From Aureimonas frigidaquae (GTDB taxonomy: Bacteria; Pseudomonadota; Alphaproteobacteria; Rhizobiales; Rhizobiaceae), in assembly GCF_001463905.1 (NCBI RefSeq), contig NZ_BBWR01000003.1, positions 248,001 through 312,000 of the forward strand: a DNA stretch of 64,000 nucleotides. The letters are read 5' to 3'. The notes beneath the pieces are model-generated. The model saw nothing but the letters and a program-made list of their open reading frames with translations. It had not been told where the DNA came from and searched no databases. The position numbers and the translations under genes were made by a program. Below are positions 43,732-53,623 of this stretch, one piece after another (the first letter of the stretch is position 1; each line of letters starts with the position of its first letter).

Positions 43732-44811
43732 ATGGCACACCGCATCCTTGTCCTGGCGCTGCCTTTGATGCTTGCCCTTGCCGGCTGCCGGCCGCCGGCC
43801 GCGCAGTCCGAGACGCCCGTCACACCGGTGCGTGTCGAGAAAGCCGCCTATACCGATTACGAATCGGCCGCCGCGCTGACCGGAGAGGTTCGGGCCCGGT
43901 TCGAAACCTCGCTGGCCTTTCGCGTGGGCGGGCGCGTGACCGAGCGTCTGGTCGATGTGGGCGACAGGATCGCCGCGGGCGATGTCCTGGCGCGGCTGGA
44001 CCCGCAGGAGCAGCAGGCCGACCTTGCGGCCGCGCAGGCCGGCGTCGCGGCGGCGAACGCGCAGCTCGACCAGGCCCGCTCCGAGTTCGACCGGCAGAAC
44101 GCGCTGTTCCGCCAGGGCCTGACGACACGCAGCGTCTTCGAGCGCGCGCAGGAGGCCGTGCGCACGGCCCAGGCCTCGCTCGATGCCGCAGAGGCGCAGC
44201 AGGGGACGTCGGCCGACGCCCTGTCCTATACCGAACTGCGCGCCACGGCCCCCGGCGTCGTGACCGAACGCAACATCGAGGTCGGGCAGGTGGTCCAGGC
44301 CGCCGAGACCGCCTATGGCGTGGCCGAGGACGGCCCGCGCGACGCGGTGTTCCAGGTCTATGAGCGGATGCTCTACGAACGCCCTGAGGCCAAGGCGATC
44401 CGCCTGACGCTGGCGACCGATCCCAGCGTGGAGACGACCGGCACCGTGCGGGAAATCTCGCCGGCGGTCGATGCCAATACGGGCACGGTCCGCGTCAAGG
44501 TGGCGATGGACAGTGTGCCCGCGCGGATGAACCTCGGATCGGCCATTGTCGGCCATGCGCAGCTTTTTGCCGGCCGCGGCGTCGTCCTGCCCTGGAGCGC
44601 ACTCGCCTCCGACGCCGGCCATCCGGCCGTCTGGGTGGTCGATCCCGCCAATGGCCAGACGCAGCTCCGGCGCGTATCGATCGCCAGTTACGAAACGGGG
44701 CGCATCATCCTGTCGGAGGGGGTGGAGGCCGGGGAAAGCGTCGTGGTGGACGGAACCAAGTTCCTGCGCCCGGACGAGGTGGTGTCCATTCTGGACAAGG
44801 CCGGGACATGA
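43732..44811 (+). CDS. RND efflux periplasmic adaptor (MFP), lipoprotein 1
   Basis: A 359-residue membrane-fusion protein. A signal peptide with lipobox ALAG-C (cysteine near residue 19) anchors it to the membrane. The lipoyl-like half RVGGRVTERLVDVGDRIAAGDVLARLDP is followed by an alpha-hairpin (AAQAGVAAANAQLDQARSEFDRQNALF) and the second lipoyl half APGVVTERNIEVGQVVQ; beta-barrel and membrane-proximal domains follow. It links the inner-membrane RND pump to an outer-membrane channel. Its end overlaps a second adaptor gene (ATGA). Confidence 0.92.
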   Translation: MAHRILVLALPLMLALAGCRPPAAQSETPVTPVRVEKAAYTDYESAAALTGEVRARFETSLAFRVGGRVTERLVDVGDRIAAGDVLARLDPQEQQADLAAAQAGVAAANAQLDQARSEFDRQNALFRQGLTTRSVFERAQEAVRTAQASLDAAEAQQGTSADALSYTELRATAPGVVTERNIEVGQVVQAAETAYGVAEDGPRDAVFQVYERMLYERPEAKAIRLTLATDPSVETTGTVREISPAVDANTGTVRVKVAMDSVPARMNLGSAIVGHAQLFAGRGVVLPWSALASDAGHPAVWVVDPANGQTQLRRVSIASYETGRIILSEGVEAGESVVVDGTKFLRPDEVVSILDKAGT

Positions 44812-45875
44812 CCATGCGCCCCGTTGCCGCCATTCTGCTCACGGCGCTCCTGTCCGCCTGCTCGCAAGGGGATGAAGCGCCCGAGCCCGTCGTCCGGCCC
44901 GTCCTCGTCATGGATGTGGCGGGCGTGAGTGGGCCATCCTTCGACCTGCCGGGAACGATCGAGCCGCGCATCCAGACGGCCCTCGGCTTCCGGGTTCTGG
45001 GCCGGATCACCTCCCGGCCGGTGGAAACCGGCGACACGGTCGCAGCCGGGGCGGTTCTGGCCACCGTCGATCCGACGCAGCTCGACCTTGCCGTGCAGGC
45101 CGCCGAAGCCGACCTTCTCAGCGCCCGCGCCCAGCTTGCCGAAGCCTCCGGCGTCGCCTACCGCCAGAGCGAACTCCTGGCGGCGCGGGCCTCCACCCCG
45201 GCAAGCTTCGAATCGGCCGACCAGCAGCGGCGCACCGCGCAGGCCCAGGTGACCAGCGCCGAGGCGCGCCTGTCCAAGGCGCGTGAGCAGCGCAACTACG
45301 CGGAACTGAAAGCCGATTACGACGGCGTCGTCCTGGCCACCAATGCCGAGGTCGGGCAGGTGGTCAGTCCCGGCCAGGCCGTCCTGACGCTGGCGCGGCC
45401 GGACGTGCGCGAAGCCGTGGTGGACGTGCCGGACCAGCTGGCTTCCAGCCTTTCGGTCGGCGATGGCTTTGCCGCGCTTCTGGAACTCGATCACGGCCTG
45501 ACGGCACGCGGCACCATCCGCGAGATCGCACCCAGCGCGGACCCGGCAACCCGCACGCGGCGCGTGCGCATCGCCCTCACCGATCCGGGGCCCGATTTCC
45601 GGCTGGGCTCGACGGTGCGCGTCTTTCCGTCGGCGGAGGGGCCGGCGCGCATCCTGGTGCCGCAGAGCGCGATTGGCGGCAGCAACGGTAGTGCGCATGT
45701 CTTCACCGTCGGGACGGATGGCCATGTCGCGCTGCGCCCCGTCACCGTGGCGCCTGCCATTGGCGGCATGGTGGAGGTGACGTCCGGCCTTGCGGATGGC
45801 GACAGGATCGCGGTGGCCGGGGTCAACCGGCTTCAGGACGGGCAGCGTGTGCGCGTGGGCGAGGGGGAATTGTGA
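44808..45875 (+). CDS. RND efflux periplasmic adaptor (MFP), lipoprotein 2
   Basis: A 355-residue second adaptor. The lipobox is LLSA-C (cysteine near residue 18). Lipoyl halves are RVLGRITSRPVETGDTVAAGAVLATVDP and YDGVVLATNAEVGQVVSPGQAV, with a hairpin of about 80 residues between. It is clearly homologous to adaptor 1 but not near-identical. Start at 44808 or two codons on (44814). Its stop is overlapped by the start of the pump gene. Two adaptors imply a heteromeric adaptor ring. Confidence 0.92.
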   Translation: MTMRPVAAILLTALLSACSQGDEAPEPVVRPVLVMDVAGVSGPSFDLPGTIEPRIQTALGFRVLGRITSRPVETGDTVAAGAVLATVDPTQLDLAVQAAEADLLSARAQLAEASGVAYRQSELLAARASTPASFESADQQRRTAQAQVTSAEARLSKAREQRNYAELKADYDGVVLATNAEVGQVVSPGQAVLTLARPDVREAVVDVPDQLASSLSVGDGFAALLELDHGLTARGTIREIAPSADPATRTRRVRIALTDPGPDFRLGSTVRVFPSAEGPARILVPQSAIGGSNGSAHVFTVGTDGHVALRPVTVAPAIGGMVEVTSGLADGDRIAVAGVNRLQDGQRVRVGEGEL

Positions 45876-48800
45876 CGCAGGAGCGGTTCAACCTTTCGGA
45901 ATGGGCGCTGCGGCACCGGTCGATGATCTGGTACTTCATGATCGTCTTCCTTCTGGCCGGCGCTTGGTCCTACGTGAATCTCGGCCGCGAGGAAGATCCG
46001 AACTTCACCATCAAGACCATGCTCGTCCAGGCGCAGTGGCCCGGCGCCTCGGCGGAGGAAACCGCGCTGCAGGTGACCGACCGGATCGAGAAGAAACTCG
46101 AGGAGCTCGATTCGCTCGACTTCACCCGGTCGGTGACCCGGCCGGGCGTCACCACGGTCTTCGTGAACCTGCGCGATACGACACCGGCGCGCGACGTGCC
46201 CCGGATCTGGCTCGAGGTCCGGAACATGATCCAGGACATCCAGCCGACCTTTCCGGAAGGCGTGCAGGGCCCCTTCTTCAATGACCGGTTCGGCGATGTC
46301 TATGGCAACATCTACGCCTTCCAGTCCGACGGGCTGACGCGGCGCGAGATGCGCGACATCGTGGAAGATGTGCGCGCCCGCGTTCTGACCGTGGACAATG
46401 TCGGCCGCGTCGAGATCCTCGGCGCGCAGGACGAGGTCATCTATCTGGAATTCTCCACGCGGGAGATCGCGGCGCTCGGCATCGACCAGCAGGAGATCAT
46501 CAACACGCTGCGCGAGCAGAACGCCATCAGCCCCTCCGGCGTCATCCAGGCGGGGCCCGAGCGCGTTTCGGTCCGTGTCAGCGGGCAGTTCGCCTCGCAG
46601 GACAGCCTGCGCGCGGTGAACCTGCGCATCAATGACCGGTTCTTCCCGCTGACGGATGTCGCCACCATCACCCGCGGCTACGAGGATCCACCTTCCAGCC
46701 TGTTCCGCGCCAATGGCGAGGAAGCCATCGGCCTGGCCATCGGCATGCGGCCGGGCGCCAACCTCCTCGCCTTCGGCGAGGCGCTGGAAGCGGAGATGGA
46801 GCGCATCACCGGGCAGCTGCCGGTGGGGGTCGACATCGTCCGGGTGGCCGATCAGCCCGTCGTCGTGGACGAGGCCGTCTCTGACTTCACGAGGGCCTTG
46901 TTCGAGGCGGTGGCCATCGTATTGGCGATCAGCTTCATCAGCCTCGGCCTGCGGGCCGGCCTCGTGGTCGCGATCTCCATTCCGCTCACGCTCGCCATCA
47001 CCTTCCTGGCGATGGCCTATCTCGACATATCGCTGCAGCGCGTCTCGCTCGGCGCGCTCATCATCGCGCTCGGCCTGCTCGTCGACGATGCCATGATCGC
47101 GGTCGAGATGATGGTCGCGCGGCTGGAGGTCGGCGACGCCCTCCAGAAGGCGGCGACCTATGTCTATACCTCGACCGCCTTTCCCATGCTCACCGGCACG
47201 CTCGTCACCGTGGCCGGCTTCATCCCCATCGGGCTGAACAGCTCCAATGCCGGCGAGTTCACCTTCACGCTCTTCGTGGTCATGGCCGTCGCGCTGCTCG
47301 TATCCTGGATCGTGGCGGTGCTCTTCACCCCGCTTCTCGGCGTCACGATCCTACCGCGCAAACTGCCGGACCACAAAGCGCAGAAGGGCCGCTTCGCCCG
47401 GGTCTTCCACCACGTCCTGCTTTTTGCCATGCGCGCGCGCTGGGTGACGATCGGCCTGACCTTCCTGGCCTTCGGCGTCTCCCTCTACGGGCTCGGCCAT
47501 GTGCAGCAGCAGTTCTTTCCCTCGTCGGACCGCCCGGAGCTGATCGTCGACTTCGACCTGCCGCAGAATGCCTCCATCGCCGAGACCGACCGCCAGATCC
47601 GCCAGTTCGAGGAACAGATGCTGGCCGGCAATCCGAATGTGGATCACTGGTCGGCCTATGTCGGCCAGGGCGCGCCGCGCTTCATCCTGTCCTTCGACGT
47701 GGAAACGCCCGATCCGTCCTTCGGGCAGGTCGTCGTCGTGACCAAGGGCCTGGATGTGCGTGATACGGTGCGCGCCGAGTTGCAGGATTATCTGCGCCGC
47801 ACCTTCCCCGGCACGGATGCCTTCGTGAAGCTTCTCGACATCGGGCCGCCGGTCGGGCGCCCGGTCCAGTACCGGATCAGCGGGCCGGACATCCAGACCG
47901 TGCGGGGCCTGTCCGAAAAGCTCGCCACCGTCATGGCGACCAACCCCAACCTGGACGAGATCGTCTATGACTGGCACGAGCCGGCCCGGGTCGTGCGGGT
48001 GAACGTCTCGCAGGACATGGCCCGTCGCCTCGGTGTCTCCTCGGCCGATATCGCCGGCGCGTTGAACAGCGTCGTGGAAGGCTCGGCCATCACCCAGGTC
48101 CGGGACGATATCTACCTCGTCAACGTGGTCGCGCGGGCGGATGCCGCCGAGCGCGGTTCCATCGATACGCTGCAGAACCTGCAGCTTCCGGGGTCCAGCG
48201 GCCAGTCCGTCCCGCTGGCCGCCATCGCCACCATCGGCTACGAGATGGAGCAGCCGGTCATCTGGCGCCGCTCGCGCGAGCCGACCATCACGCTTCAGGC
48301 GGCCGTCCAGGGCACGATCCAGCCCGATACGGTGGTGCGCCAGCTGACCCCTGCCATCGATGCCTTCGCGGCCGAACTGCCGGCCGGCTATGCCGTCGCG
48401 ACCGGCGGCGCGGTCGAGGAAAGCGGCAAGAGCCAGGCCCCGATCATCGCCGTCGTGCCGCTGATGCTCTTTGTCATGGCAACGGTGCTGATGGTCCAGC
48501 TGCAGAGCTTCCAGCGGCTCTTCCTGGTCTTTTCGGTGGCGCCCCTGGCCCTCATCGGCGTGGTGGCCGCGCTTCTGATCGCCAATGCGCCGCTCGGCTT
48601 CGTGGCCATACTGGGCGTCCTGGCGTTGGCCGGCATCCTGATCCGCAACTCGGTCATCCTGATCGTGCAGATCGAGCATGCGAAGGAGGAGGGGGACTCG
48701 CCCTGGGATGCCGTGGTGGAGGCGACGGAGCATCGCATGCGGCCCATCATGCTCACCGCCGCCGCCGCCAGCCTGGCCCTCATCCCCATCTCGCGCGAGG

Positions 48801-48952
48801 TGTTCTGGGGCCCCATGGCCTACGCCATGATGGGCGGCATCATCGTCGGAACGGTGCTGACGCTCCTGTTCCTGCCGGCGCTCTACATTACCTGGTTCCG
48901 CATCCGCGAAGAGCACGCGACGCCGAAGGAAACGCCGGGCGCCACGGCGTAA
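45872..48952 (+). CDS. RND efflux pump, inner-membrane subunit
   Basis: A 1026-residue proton-driven pump of the HAE/AcrB family. There is one helix near the start (WYFMIVFLLAGAWSYVNLG), a large periplasmic porter region, the TM2-TM6 bundle with the proton-relay Asp pair in GLLVDDAMIAVEMM, a second porter region and the final helix bundle. The start is GTG, overlapping the adaptor-2 stop (GTGA) with GAGGGGG upstream. No outer-membrane factor gene adjoins, so a TolC-like protein encoded elsewhere is presumed. Substrate is unknown. Confidence 0.95.
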   Translation: MTQERFNLSEWALRHRSMIWYFMIVFLLAGAWSYVNLGREEDPNFTIKTMLVQAQWPGASAEETALQVTDRIEKKLEELDSLDFTRSVTRPGVTTVFVNLRDTTPARDVPRIWLEVRNMIQDIQPTFPEGVQGPFFNDRFGDVYGNIYAFQSDGLTRREMRDIVEDVRARVLTVDNVGRVEILGAQDEVIYLEFSTREIAALGIDQQEIINTLREQNAISPSGVIQAGPERVSVRVSGQFASQDSLRAVNLRINDRFFPLTDVATITRGYEDPPSSLFRANGEEAIGLAIGMRPGANLLAFGEALEAEMERITGQLPVGVDIVRVADQPVVVDEAVSDFTRALFEAVAIVLAISFISLGLRAGLVVAISIPLTLAITFLAMAYLDISLQRVSLGALIIALGLLVDDAMIAVEMMVARLEVGDALQKAATYVYTSTAFPMLTGTLVTVAGFIPIGLNSSNAGEFTFTLFVVMAVALLVSWIVAVLFTPLLGVTILPRKLPDHKAQKGRFARVFHHVLLFAMRARWVTIGLTFLAFGVSLYGLGHVQQQFFPSSDRPELIVDFDLPQNASIAETDRQIRQFEEQMLAGNPNVDHWSAYVGQGAPRFILSFDVETPDPSFGQVVVVTKGLDVRDTVRAELQDYLRRTFPGTDAFVKLLDIGPPVGRPVQYRISGPDIQTVRGLSEKLATVMATNPNLDEIVYDWHEPARVVRVNVSQDMARRLGVSSADIAGALNSVVEGSAITQVRDDIYLVNVVARADAAERGSIDTLQNLQLPGSSGQSVPLAAIATIGYEMEQPVIWRRSREPTITLQAAVQGTIQPDTVVRQLTPAIDAFAAELPAGYAVATGGAVEESGKSQAPIIAVVPLMLFVMATVLMVQLQSFQRLFLVFSVAPLALIGVVAALLIANAPLGFVAILGVLALAGILIRNSVILIVQIEHAKEEGDSPWDAVVEATEHRMRPIMLTAAAASLALIPISREVFWGPMAYAMMGGIIVGTVLTLLFLPALYITWFRIREEHATPKETPGATA

Positions 48953-48984
48953 CGGAGCGGCGGGACGCATACCGCGCCGCTCCG
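48953..48984. terminator. Terminator hairpin between the RND pump and PhoX-type genes
   Basis: CGGAGCGGCG (48953-48962) and CGCCGCTCCG (48975-48984) form a perfect 10-bp stem with a 12-base loop in the 43-base gap between two converging genes, so it can serve both strands. Confidence 0.6.
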
Positions 48985-48995
48985 GCATCGTCGCT

Positions 48996-50999
48996 TCAGC
49001 CGATGCGGCCGCCGCCCTGCCGGGTGATGGCCACCACGGCCGGGCGCACCGGCATGGCATCGTCGAAATCCGGCCAACGGGTGGACAGGTCCTCGTAATA
49101 GGACGGACGGCCGAAGCCTTCCCAGTCCTCGCCCCCGTCGCCGGGATGCTGGACGGCGACGAACATGGTCTGCATGTCGGGCGCCATCAGGGGGCCGCAC
49201 ATTTCCGCCCCGACGGGCACGCGGAAGAACAGGCGCGACGTTCCGCGCGCGTCCCCTTCTGTATCCACCGCCCAGACGCCATCGGTCCGGCCCGTCGCCT
49301 TGGGCGAATTGCCGTCGGTGGAAACCCAGAGACGGCCCTCCGCATCGACCGCGCAATTGTCTGGCATTCCGAACCAGCCATTGGCGCTGGTCTGCGTGGA
49401 GAAGGTCGCCCCCACATCGGCAATGGAAGGGTCCCCGCATTTCAGGAGCACTTCCCAGCGCCCCGTCGTCGCGGCGAAGTCCTCGCCTTCCTCGGCGATC
49501 TCGATGATATGGCCGAAGGCGTTCCCGGCGCGCGGATTGGCGGCGTCCACCTGGTCGGGCTTGCGCTTGGTGTTGTTGGTCAGCATCACATAGACGCGGC
49601 CATTGGTTTCGTTCGGCTCCACATCCTCGGGGCGGTCCATGGGCGTCGCGCCCAGAAGATCGGCCGCGCGGCGCGTTTCGATCAGGACGTCGGCCTGCGA
49701 GGAAAAACCGTTCTGCGGGCCGAGCGGGCCTTCTCCGAAGGTCAGCGGCAGCCAGGCCATGGTGCCGTCTTCGTCAAAGCGGGCGACATAGAGCGTGCCC
49801 TCGTCGAGGAGATCCATGTTGGCCGCGCGGTCCTGCGGATCGAACCGGCCTTTGGTCACGAACTTGTAGACATAGTCGAAGCGCTCGTCGTCGCCGAGGT
49901 AGAAGACGACCTGCCCGCTCGTGGCGACGACCGATTGCGCGCCCTCGTGCTTGAAGCGGCCGAGCGCCGTGCGCTTGCGCGGGACGGAGTTCGGGTCCGA
50001 CACGTCCACCTCGACCACCCAGCCGAAGCGGTTCGGCTCGTTCGGCTCCTTGGACAGGTCGAAGCGGTCGTGGAACAGGCCCCAGCCATAGGTTCCCTCC
50101 GGAATGCCCATGCGCTCGTAATTGGCCGCCTCCGGATGGTCGGCCGGCAGAGTGCCCATGAAGTAGCCGTGGATGTTCTCCTCGGCCATGATGTAGGTGC
50201 CCCAGGGCGTCACGCCGCCCGCGCAATTGTTGATCGTGCCCAGCACCGCGCGGCCCGTCGGATCGGCCTTGGTCTTCAGCCGGTCATGGCCGGCAGCCGG
50301 GCCGGACAGGGCCATCGGTGTCTGCGCCGTGATGCGGCGGTTTTGGGCACCGTCCAGAACGGGCGTCCACTTCCCGTTCTCCTTGCGGATCTCGATGACC
50401 GTGCCGCCATGCGCGGCCATCTCGATGTCCACACGGTTCCGGTCCGGCGGGCTCACGGTGATCTCGCCGTTCGCAACCGTCACCACGCCCGGGAACATCA
50501 GATGTTCGTTCGTGTATTCGTGATTGACGACGAGCAGCCCATGCTCGCTCGACCCGTCGATCGGAATGTAGCCCACATAGTCGTTGTTGTAGCCGAACTG
50601 GCGGGCCTGGTGTTCGGGCGTCTGGGCCAAGGGATCGAAGTCGGGCGAATCGGCGAAGATCTTGTCGCCCCAGCGCAGCAGGATATCGGCGTCGTAGCCT
50701 TCGGCCACATGATGATGGGCATCGATGCCGGCCGTCACCTCGGGAAAGTCGAAGCGCGATCCGCTGTTTTCGGCCCGTGCATCCTGCGCCGTGGCGATGG
50801 CCAACGGGCTGACCGTGGCGGCGATCGCCGTCGCGGCGAGCGATCCCTGCAGGAAGCTGCGGCGCGAGAAGCGCGCCGCGATGATGTCGCCCATGGTGCG
50901 GTTGCCGGTGGGGTTGCGTCCCTCGCCGTCCGCCTCCTCCAGGCGGCTGGTGCGGAACGCATTCGGCCAGTTGCCCATCGTGTCGCTCATCTTGTCCAT
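48996..50999 (-). CDS. PhoX-family (DUF839) protein, Tat-exported alkaline phosphatase type
   Basis: A 667-residue periplasmic protein. A twin-arginine leader (RFSRRSFLQGSLAATAIAAT, residues about 44-63) lies after an N-terminal cytoplasmic extension, as in PhoX. The mature part has YVGYIPIDGSSEHGLLVVNHEYTNE, NCAGGVTPWGTYIMAEE and RFDYVYKFVTKGRF, which carry the Glu and other residues of the PhoX Ca/Fe centre. PhoX enzymes release phosphate from organic esters. AGAGGG lies before the ATG. No pho-box was identified by eye, so phosphate control is only assumed. Confidence 0.88.
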   Translation of the reverse strand: MDKMSDTMGNWPNAFRTSRLEEADGEGRNPTGNRTMGDIIAARFSRRSFLQGSLAATAIAATVSPLAIATAQDARAENSGSRFDFPEVTAGIDAHHHVAEGYDADILLRWGDKIFADSPDFDPLAQTPEHQARQFGYNNDYVGYIPIDGSSEHGLLVVNHEYTNEHLMFPGVVTVANGEITVSPPDRNRVDIEMAAHGGTVIEIRKENGKWTPVLDGAQNRRITAQTPMALSGPAAGHDRLKTKADPTGRAVLGTINNCAGGVTPWGTYIMAEENIHGYFMGTLPADHPEAANYERMGIPEGTYGWGLFHDRFDLSKEPNEPNRFGWVVEVDVSDPNSVPRKRTALGRFKHEGAQSVVATSGQVVFYLGDDERFDYVYKFVTKGRFDPQDRAANMDLLDEGTLYVARFDEDGTMAWLPLTFGEGPLGPQNGFSSQADVLIETRRAADLLGATPMDRPEDVEPNETNGRVYVMLTNNTKRKPDQVDAANPRAGNAFGHIIEIAEEGEDFAATTGRWEVLLKCGDPSIADVGATFSTQTSANGWFGMPDNCAVDAEGRLWVSTDGNSPKATGRTDGVWAVDTEGDARGTSRLFFRVPVGAEMCGPLMAPDMQTMFVAVQHPGDGGEDWEGFGRPSYYEDLSTRWPDFDDAMPVRPAVVAITRQGGGRIG

Positions 51000-51080
51000 G
51001 TCGAGACCCTCTTTCTGGAAGAATTCCAGGTCTCTCTAGGAACCGGCGGTAACAGGGGGATGACAGGCCACCCGGGGGCG

Positions 51081-52727
51081 TCAGCCGCGGCCGGCCACGG
51101 CCTCGAACACCCGGGCCACCATCTCGGCACCCGGATCGGGAATGCCGGTCAGGTTGCGCGCACCGAGATAGGAGGACCGTCCCGCGCCGGCATGGCTCAT
51201 CGCCGCCGTGGCGTCGGCACCCGCCCGCGCCGCGCGCGCCGCATCGGACAGGCTGCCGCCGGCCAGAAGACTGTCGGCCGCCGGCTGCAGGGCGTCGAGC
51301 ATGGTCCGGTCGCCCGGCCGCGCGCCGCCATTCTGGCGCAGGCGTTCCACGCCGGCGGCAAAGGCCCGCGCCCAGTTTTGCGATTGTGCGAATTCGATGG
51401 AGGCCGCCGCCGCCATGGTGGCCATCAGCACGCCGCTCGATCCACCCGCGCTGCGCATCAGAAGATCGGCGATCGCCCGCATCAGCGCCGCGCCGTCCGC
51501 AAGAGGCAGTGTATCGAGCTCGGCCGCCACGCTGCGGCCCGCCAGCGCGAAGGTCGAGCCGGCATCGCCATCGCCCACCTTGGCGTCGAGCTCGTCCATC
51601 GAGCGTTCATTGTCTTGCAGCGTGCGGGCGATGGTGGACAGGATGCTGCGCAGGACCGGATCGGAGGATGCCGGCGCCGCTTTGCGCACGAGCCCGGCAG
51701 GGAGCGGGACGGGCACGACCTCGATCCGCATCGGCGCGGCGGGCGGCCAGGCACGGGGCGCTGCCGGCGCCTCCAGAAGCCGGGTGCGCTGCGGATCGAG
51801 CCGCAGGAGGCTGAGCGAAAAACCGTGCATGTCGAGGGCGGTCATCAGCGGCGCGGGTCCGACGAGATGGCTGACATGCGGCGCCAGCGCGCTGCGGGCC
51901 ACGGCGCGCATGACGATGTTCATTTCCAGGGGGCCGCTCGTTCCCAGATCGTTGACCATCAGCGCGAACCTGTCCTCTGGCCGAGGGCGGACGGCGTCGA
52001 GAAGCCGGGCCGCCACCAGGTCGACCAATGCGTCCACCGGTTCGAGGGGGCGGGTCTCCGCCCCCGGCTCGCCATGGATGCCGAGGCCGAGCTCAAGCTG
52101 TTGCGGCCCGATGCGGTCGGCAAGGTCGGTGCCGATCGGGTGGCAGCCGGTGAGCGACAGGCCGAGCGAGGCGGTGGCGGATGCCACGGCGCGCGCAGTG
52201 GCCGCCACATCCGCCAGCGGCGCGCCGGAAGCAGCATGGGCGCCGGCGAGCTTGTGGACGAAGAGCGTTCCGGCAATGCCGCGCGGCTGCGGATTGTCCG
52301 GCAGCGCCACGTCGTCGCCGACGATGACCATCTCGACCTTCAGGCCGGCGCCCCGCGCAAGCTCGGCCGCCAGGCCAAAGTTCAGCCGGTCGCCCGTGTA
52401 ATTCTTGACGATCAGGAGGCAGCCGGCCGCGCCCGTCACCGCCCGTATGGCCGCCAGAACCGCATCGACGCTGGGAGAGGCGAAGGGCGCGCCACAGATC
52501 GCCGCGGTGAGCATGCCTTCGCCGACATAGCCCGCATGGGCCGGCTCGTGGCCCGACCCCCCGCCCGAGACGAGCGCGACCCTGTCGCCGCTCCAGTCGG
52601 CCCGCAGGACGACGCGCAGATCCGGAAAGCCGTCCAGCCGCGTCAGCCCCCTGCCATCCGAGCCGGCCAGAAGACCTTCGATGGCATCGGTCACGACCGT
52701 GTCGCGCGTGCGGATGAAACGCTTCAT
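51081..52727 (-). CDS. ATP-dependent dihydroxyacetone kinase (DhaK-DhaL fusion)
   Basis: A 548-residue kinase. The DhaK domain has VSGGGSGHEPAHAGYVGEGM and the substrate-binding H218 (GLGIHGEPG; His220 in the Citrobacter enzyme). The C-terminal DhaL domain has DELDAKVGDGDAGSTF for Mg-ATP and RSAGGSSGVLM. It phosphorylates dihydroxyacetone or a related short sugar with ATP rather than PEP. GGGAGAG precedes the chosen start at 52727; the frame extends upstream without family similarity. It is monocistronic here and no glycerol or erythritol genes adjoin it. Confidence 0.92.
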   Translation of the reverse strand: MKRFIRTRDTVVTDAIEGLLAGSDGRGLTRLDGFPDLRVVLRADWSGDRVALVSGGGSGHEPAHAGYVGEGMLTAAICGAPFASPSVDAVLAAIRAVTGAAGCLLIVKNYTGDRLNFGLAAELARGAGLKVEMVIVGDDVALPDNPQPRGIAGTLFVHKLAGAHAASGAPLADVAATARAVASATASLGLSLTGCHPIGTDLADRIGPQQLELGLGIHGEPGAETRPLEPVDALVDLVAARLLDAVRPRPEDRFALMVNDLGTSGPLEMNIVMRAVARSALAPHVSHLVGPAPLMTALDMHGFSLSLLRLDPQRTRLLEAPAAPRAWPPAAPMRIEVVPVPLPAGLVRKAAPASSDPVLRSILSTIARTLQDNERSMDELDAKVGDGDAGSTFALAGRSVAAELDTLPLADGAALMRAIADLLMRSAGGSSGVLMATMAAAASIEFAQSQNWARAFAAGVERLRQNGGARPGDRTMLDALQPAADSLLAGGSLSDAARAARAGADATAAMSHAGAGRSSYLGARNLTGIPDPGAEMVARVFEAVAGRG

Positions 52728-52960
52728 GGATCTACTCTCCCGTTGCCCTGTCATAGAATCATTGTGGGGCGGATGGCAAAGCGGCGACCGGTGGCTGCGG
52801 GGCGCTGGGTGACGCAAGCCTCATTTGTTCGTGAGATGGCGTCCGGGCCACGGTGATTTGCGGGCCTGCGGCGGGGCAGGCCGTATCCGTGGCCGGCGCG
52901 TCCGGATTATAGGGCTATCACGCAACCATCGGTATCGTTGCGTCGCAGAAAGGAGCGTCC

Positions 52961-53545
52961 TTGGGCTCGGTTGCCTTCGTTCAGAGACTGTCCGCCCTGA
53001 CCGGCCACCGCCATGCCGAAAAGGTTCTGGCCGGCCTGTGCTTTGCCGAGGCATCGCTCATCCCCGCCTTTCCGGAGGTCATGCTGGCGCCGATGATCAT
53101 GGCCGACCGGCGCCGCGCCTGGCGCCTCGCGGCGATCTGCACGCTGGCCTCGGTGGCCGGGGGCATGCTCGGCTATGCGATCGGCCTGTTCCTGTTCGAA
53201 CTGGTCGGCCAGCCGCTCCTGGCCTTCTATGGCCTGACGGGGGATTTCGACACGCTGGCCGCCCGCTTCAACGATGCCGGCTGGCTGATGGTCCTCATCG
53301 GAGCCTTGAGCCCGATCCCCTACAAGGTCATCACCATCACCAGCGGTGTCACGAGCCTTGACCTTTGGACCTTTGTCCTGGTGGGGCTGTTCGGTCGGGG
53401 GCTGCGCTACCTGATCCCCTGCGCGCTTCTCTACGCCTTCGGCCCTGCCGCGGGCGAGCTGACGCGTCGCCATCCGCGCAAGGTCGCCGTTGCTTCCATC
53501 GTCCTCGTCATCGGTGGCTTCGCGATGGCGGGGCTGATCCTGTGA
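52961..53545 (+). CDS. YqaA-family (DedA-like) membrane protein, TTG start
   Basis: A 194-residue membrane protein with four to five helices. The reentrant-type region CFAEASLIPAFPEVMLAPMIM and the later LSPIPYKVITITSGV with GRGLRYLIPCALLYAFGP are hallmarks of YqaA/SNARE-associated proteins in the DedA superfamily. It may move lipids or affect membrane potential. The start codon is TTG: AAAGGAG at 52949-52955 lies six bases before TTG 52961, and no ATG or GTG nearby fits better. Confidence 0.85.
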   Translation: MGSVAFVQRLSALTGHRHAEKVLAGLCFAEASLIPAFPEVMLAPMIMADRRRAWRLAAICTLASVAGGMLGYAIGLFLFELVGQPLLAFYGLTGDFDTLAARFNDAGWLMVLIGALSPIPYKVITITSGVTSLDLWTFVLVGLFGRGLRYLIPCALLYAFGPAAGELTRRHPRKVAVASIVLVIGGFAMAGLIL

Positions 53546-53623
53546 TGCATCGGATGCGAGACAATCGCCCGGCGCATGTGGTCTAAGCGGCGGATCGACG
53601 ACGAGACGAGGAAGGGTGAACCC

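Noticed and set aside
49146-52856. 1236-codon + strand open frame opposite the PhoX-type and kinase genes
   Set aside because: Both - strand genes have complete motifs and start sites; the + frame crosses their boundary and shows only shadow composition.
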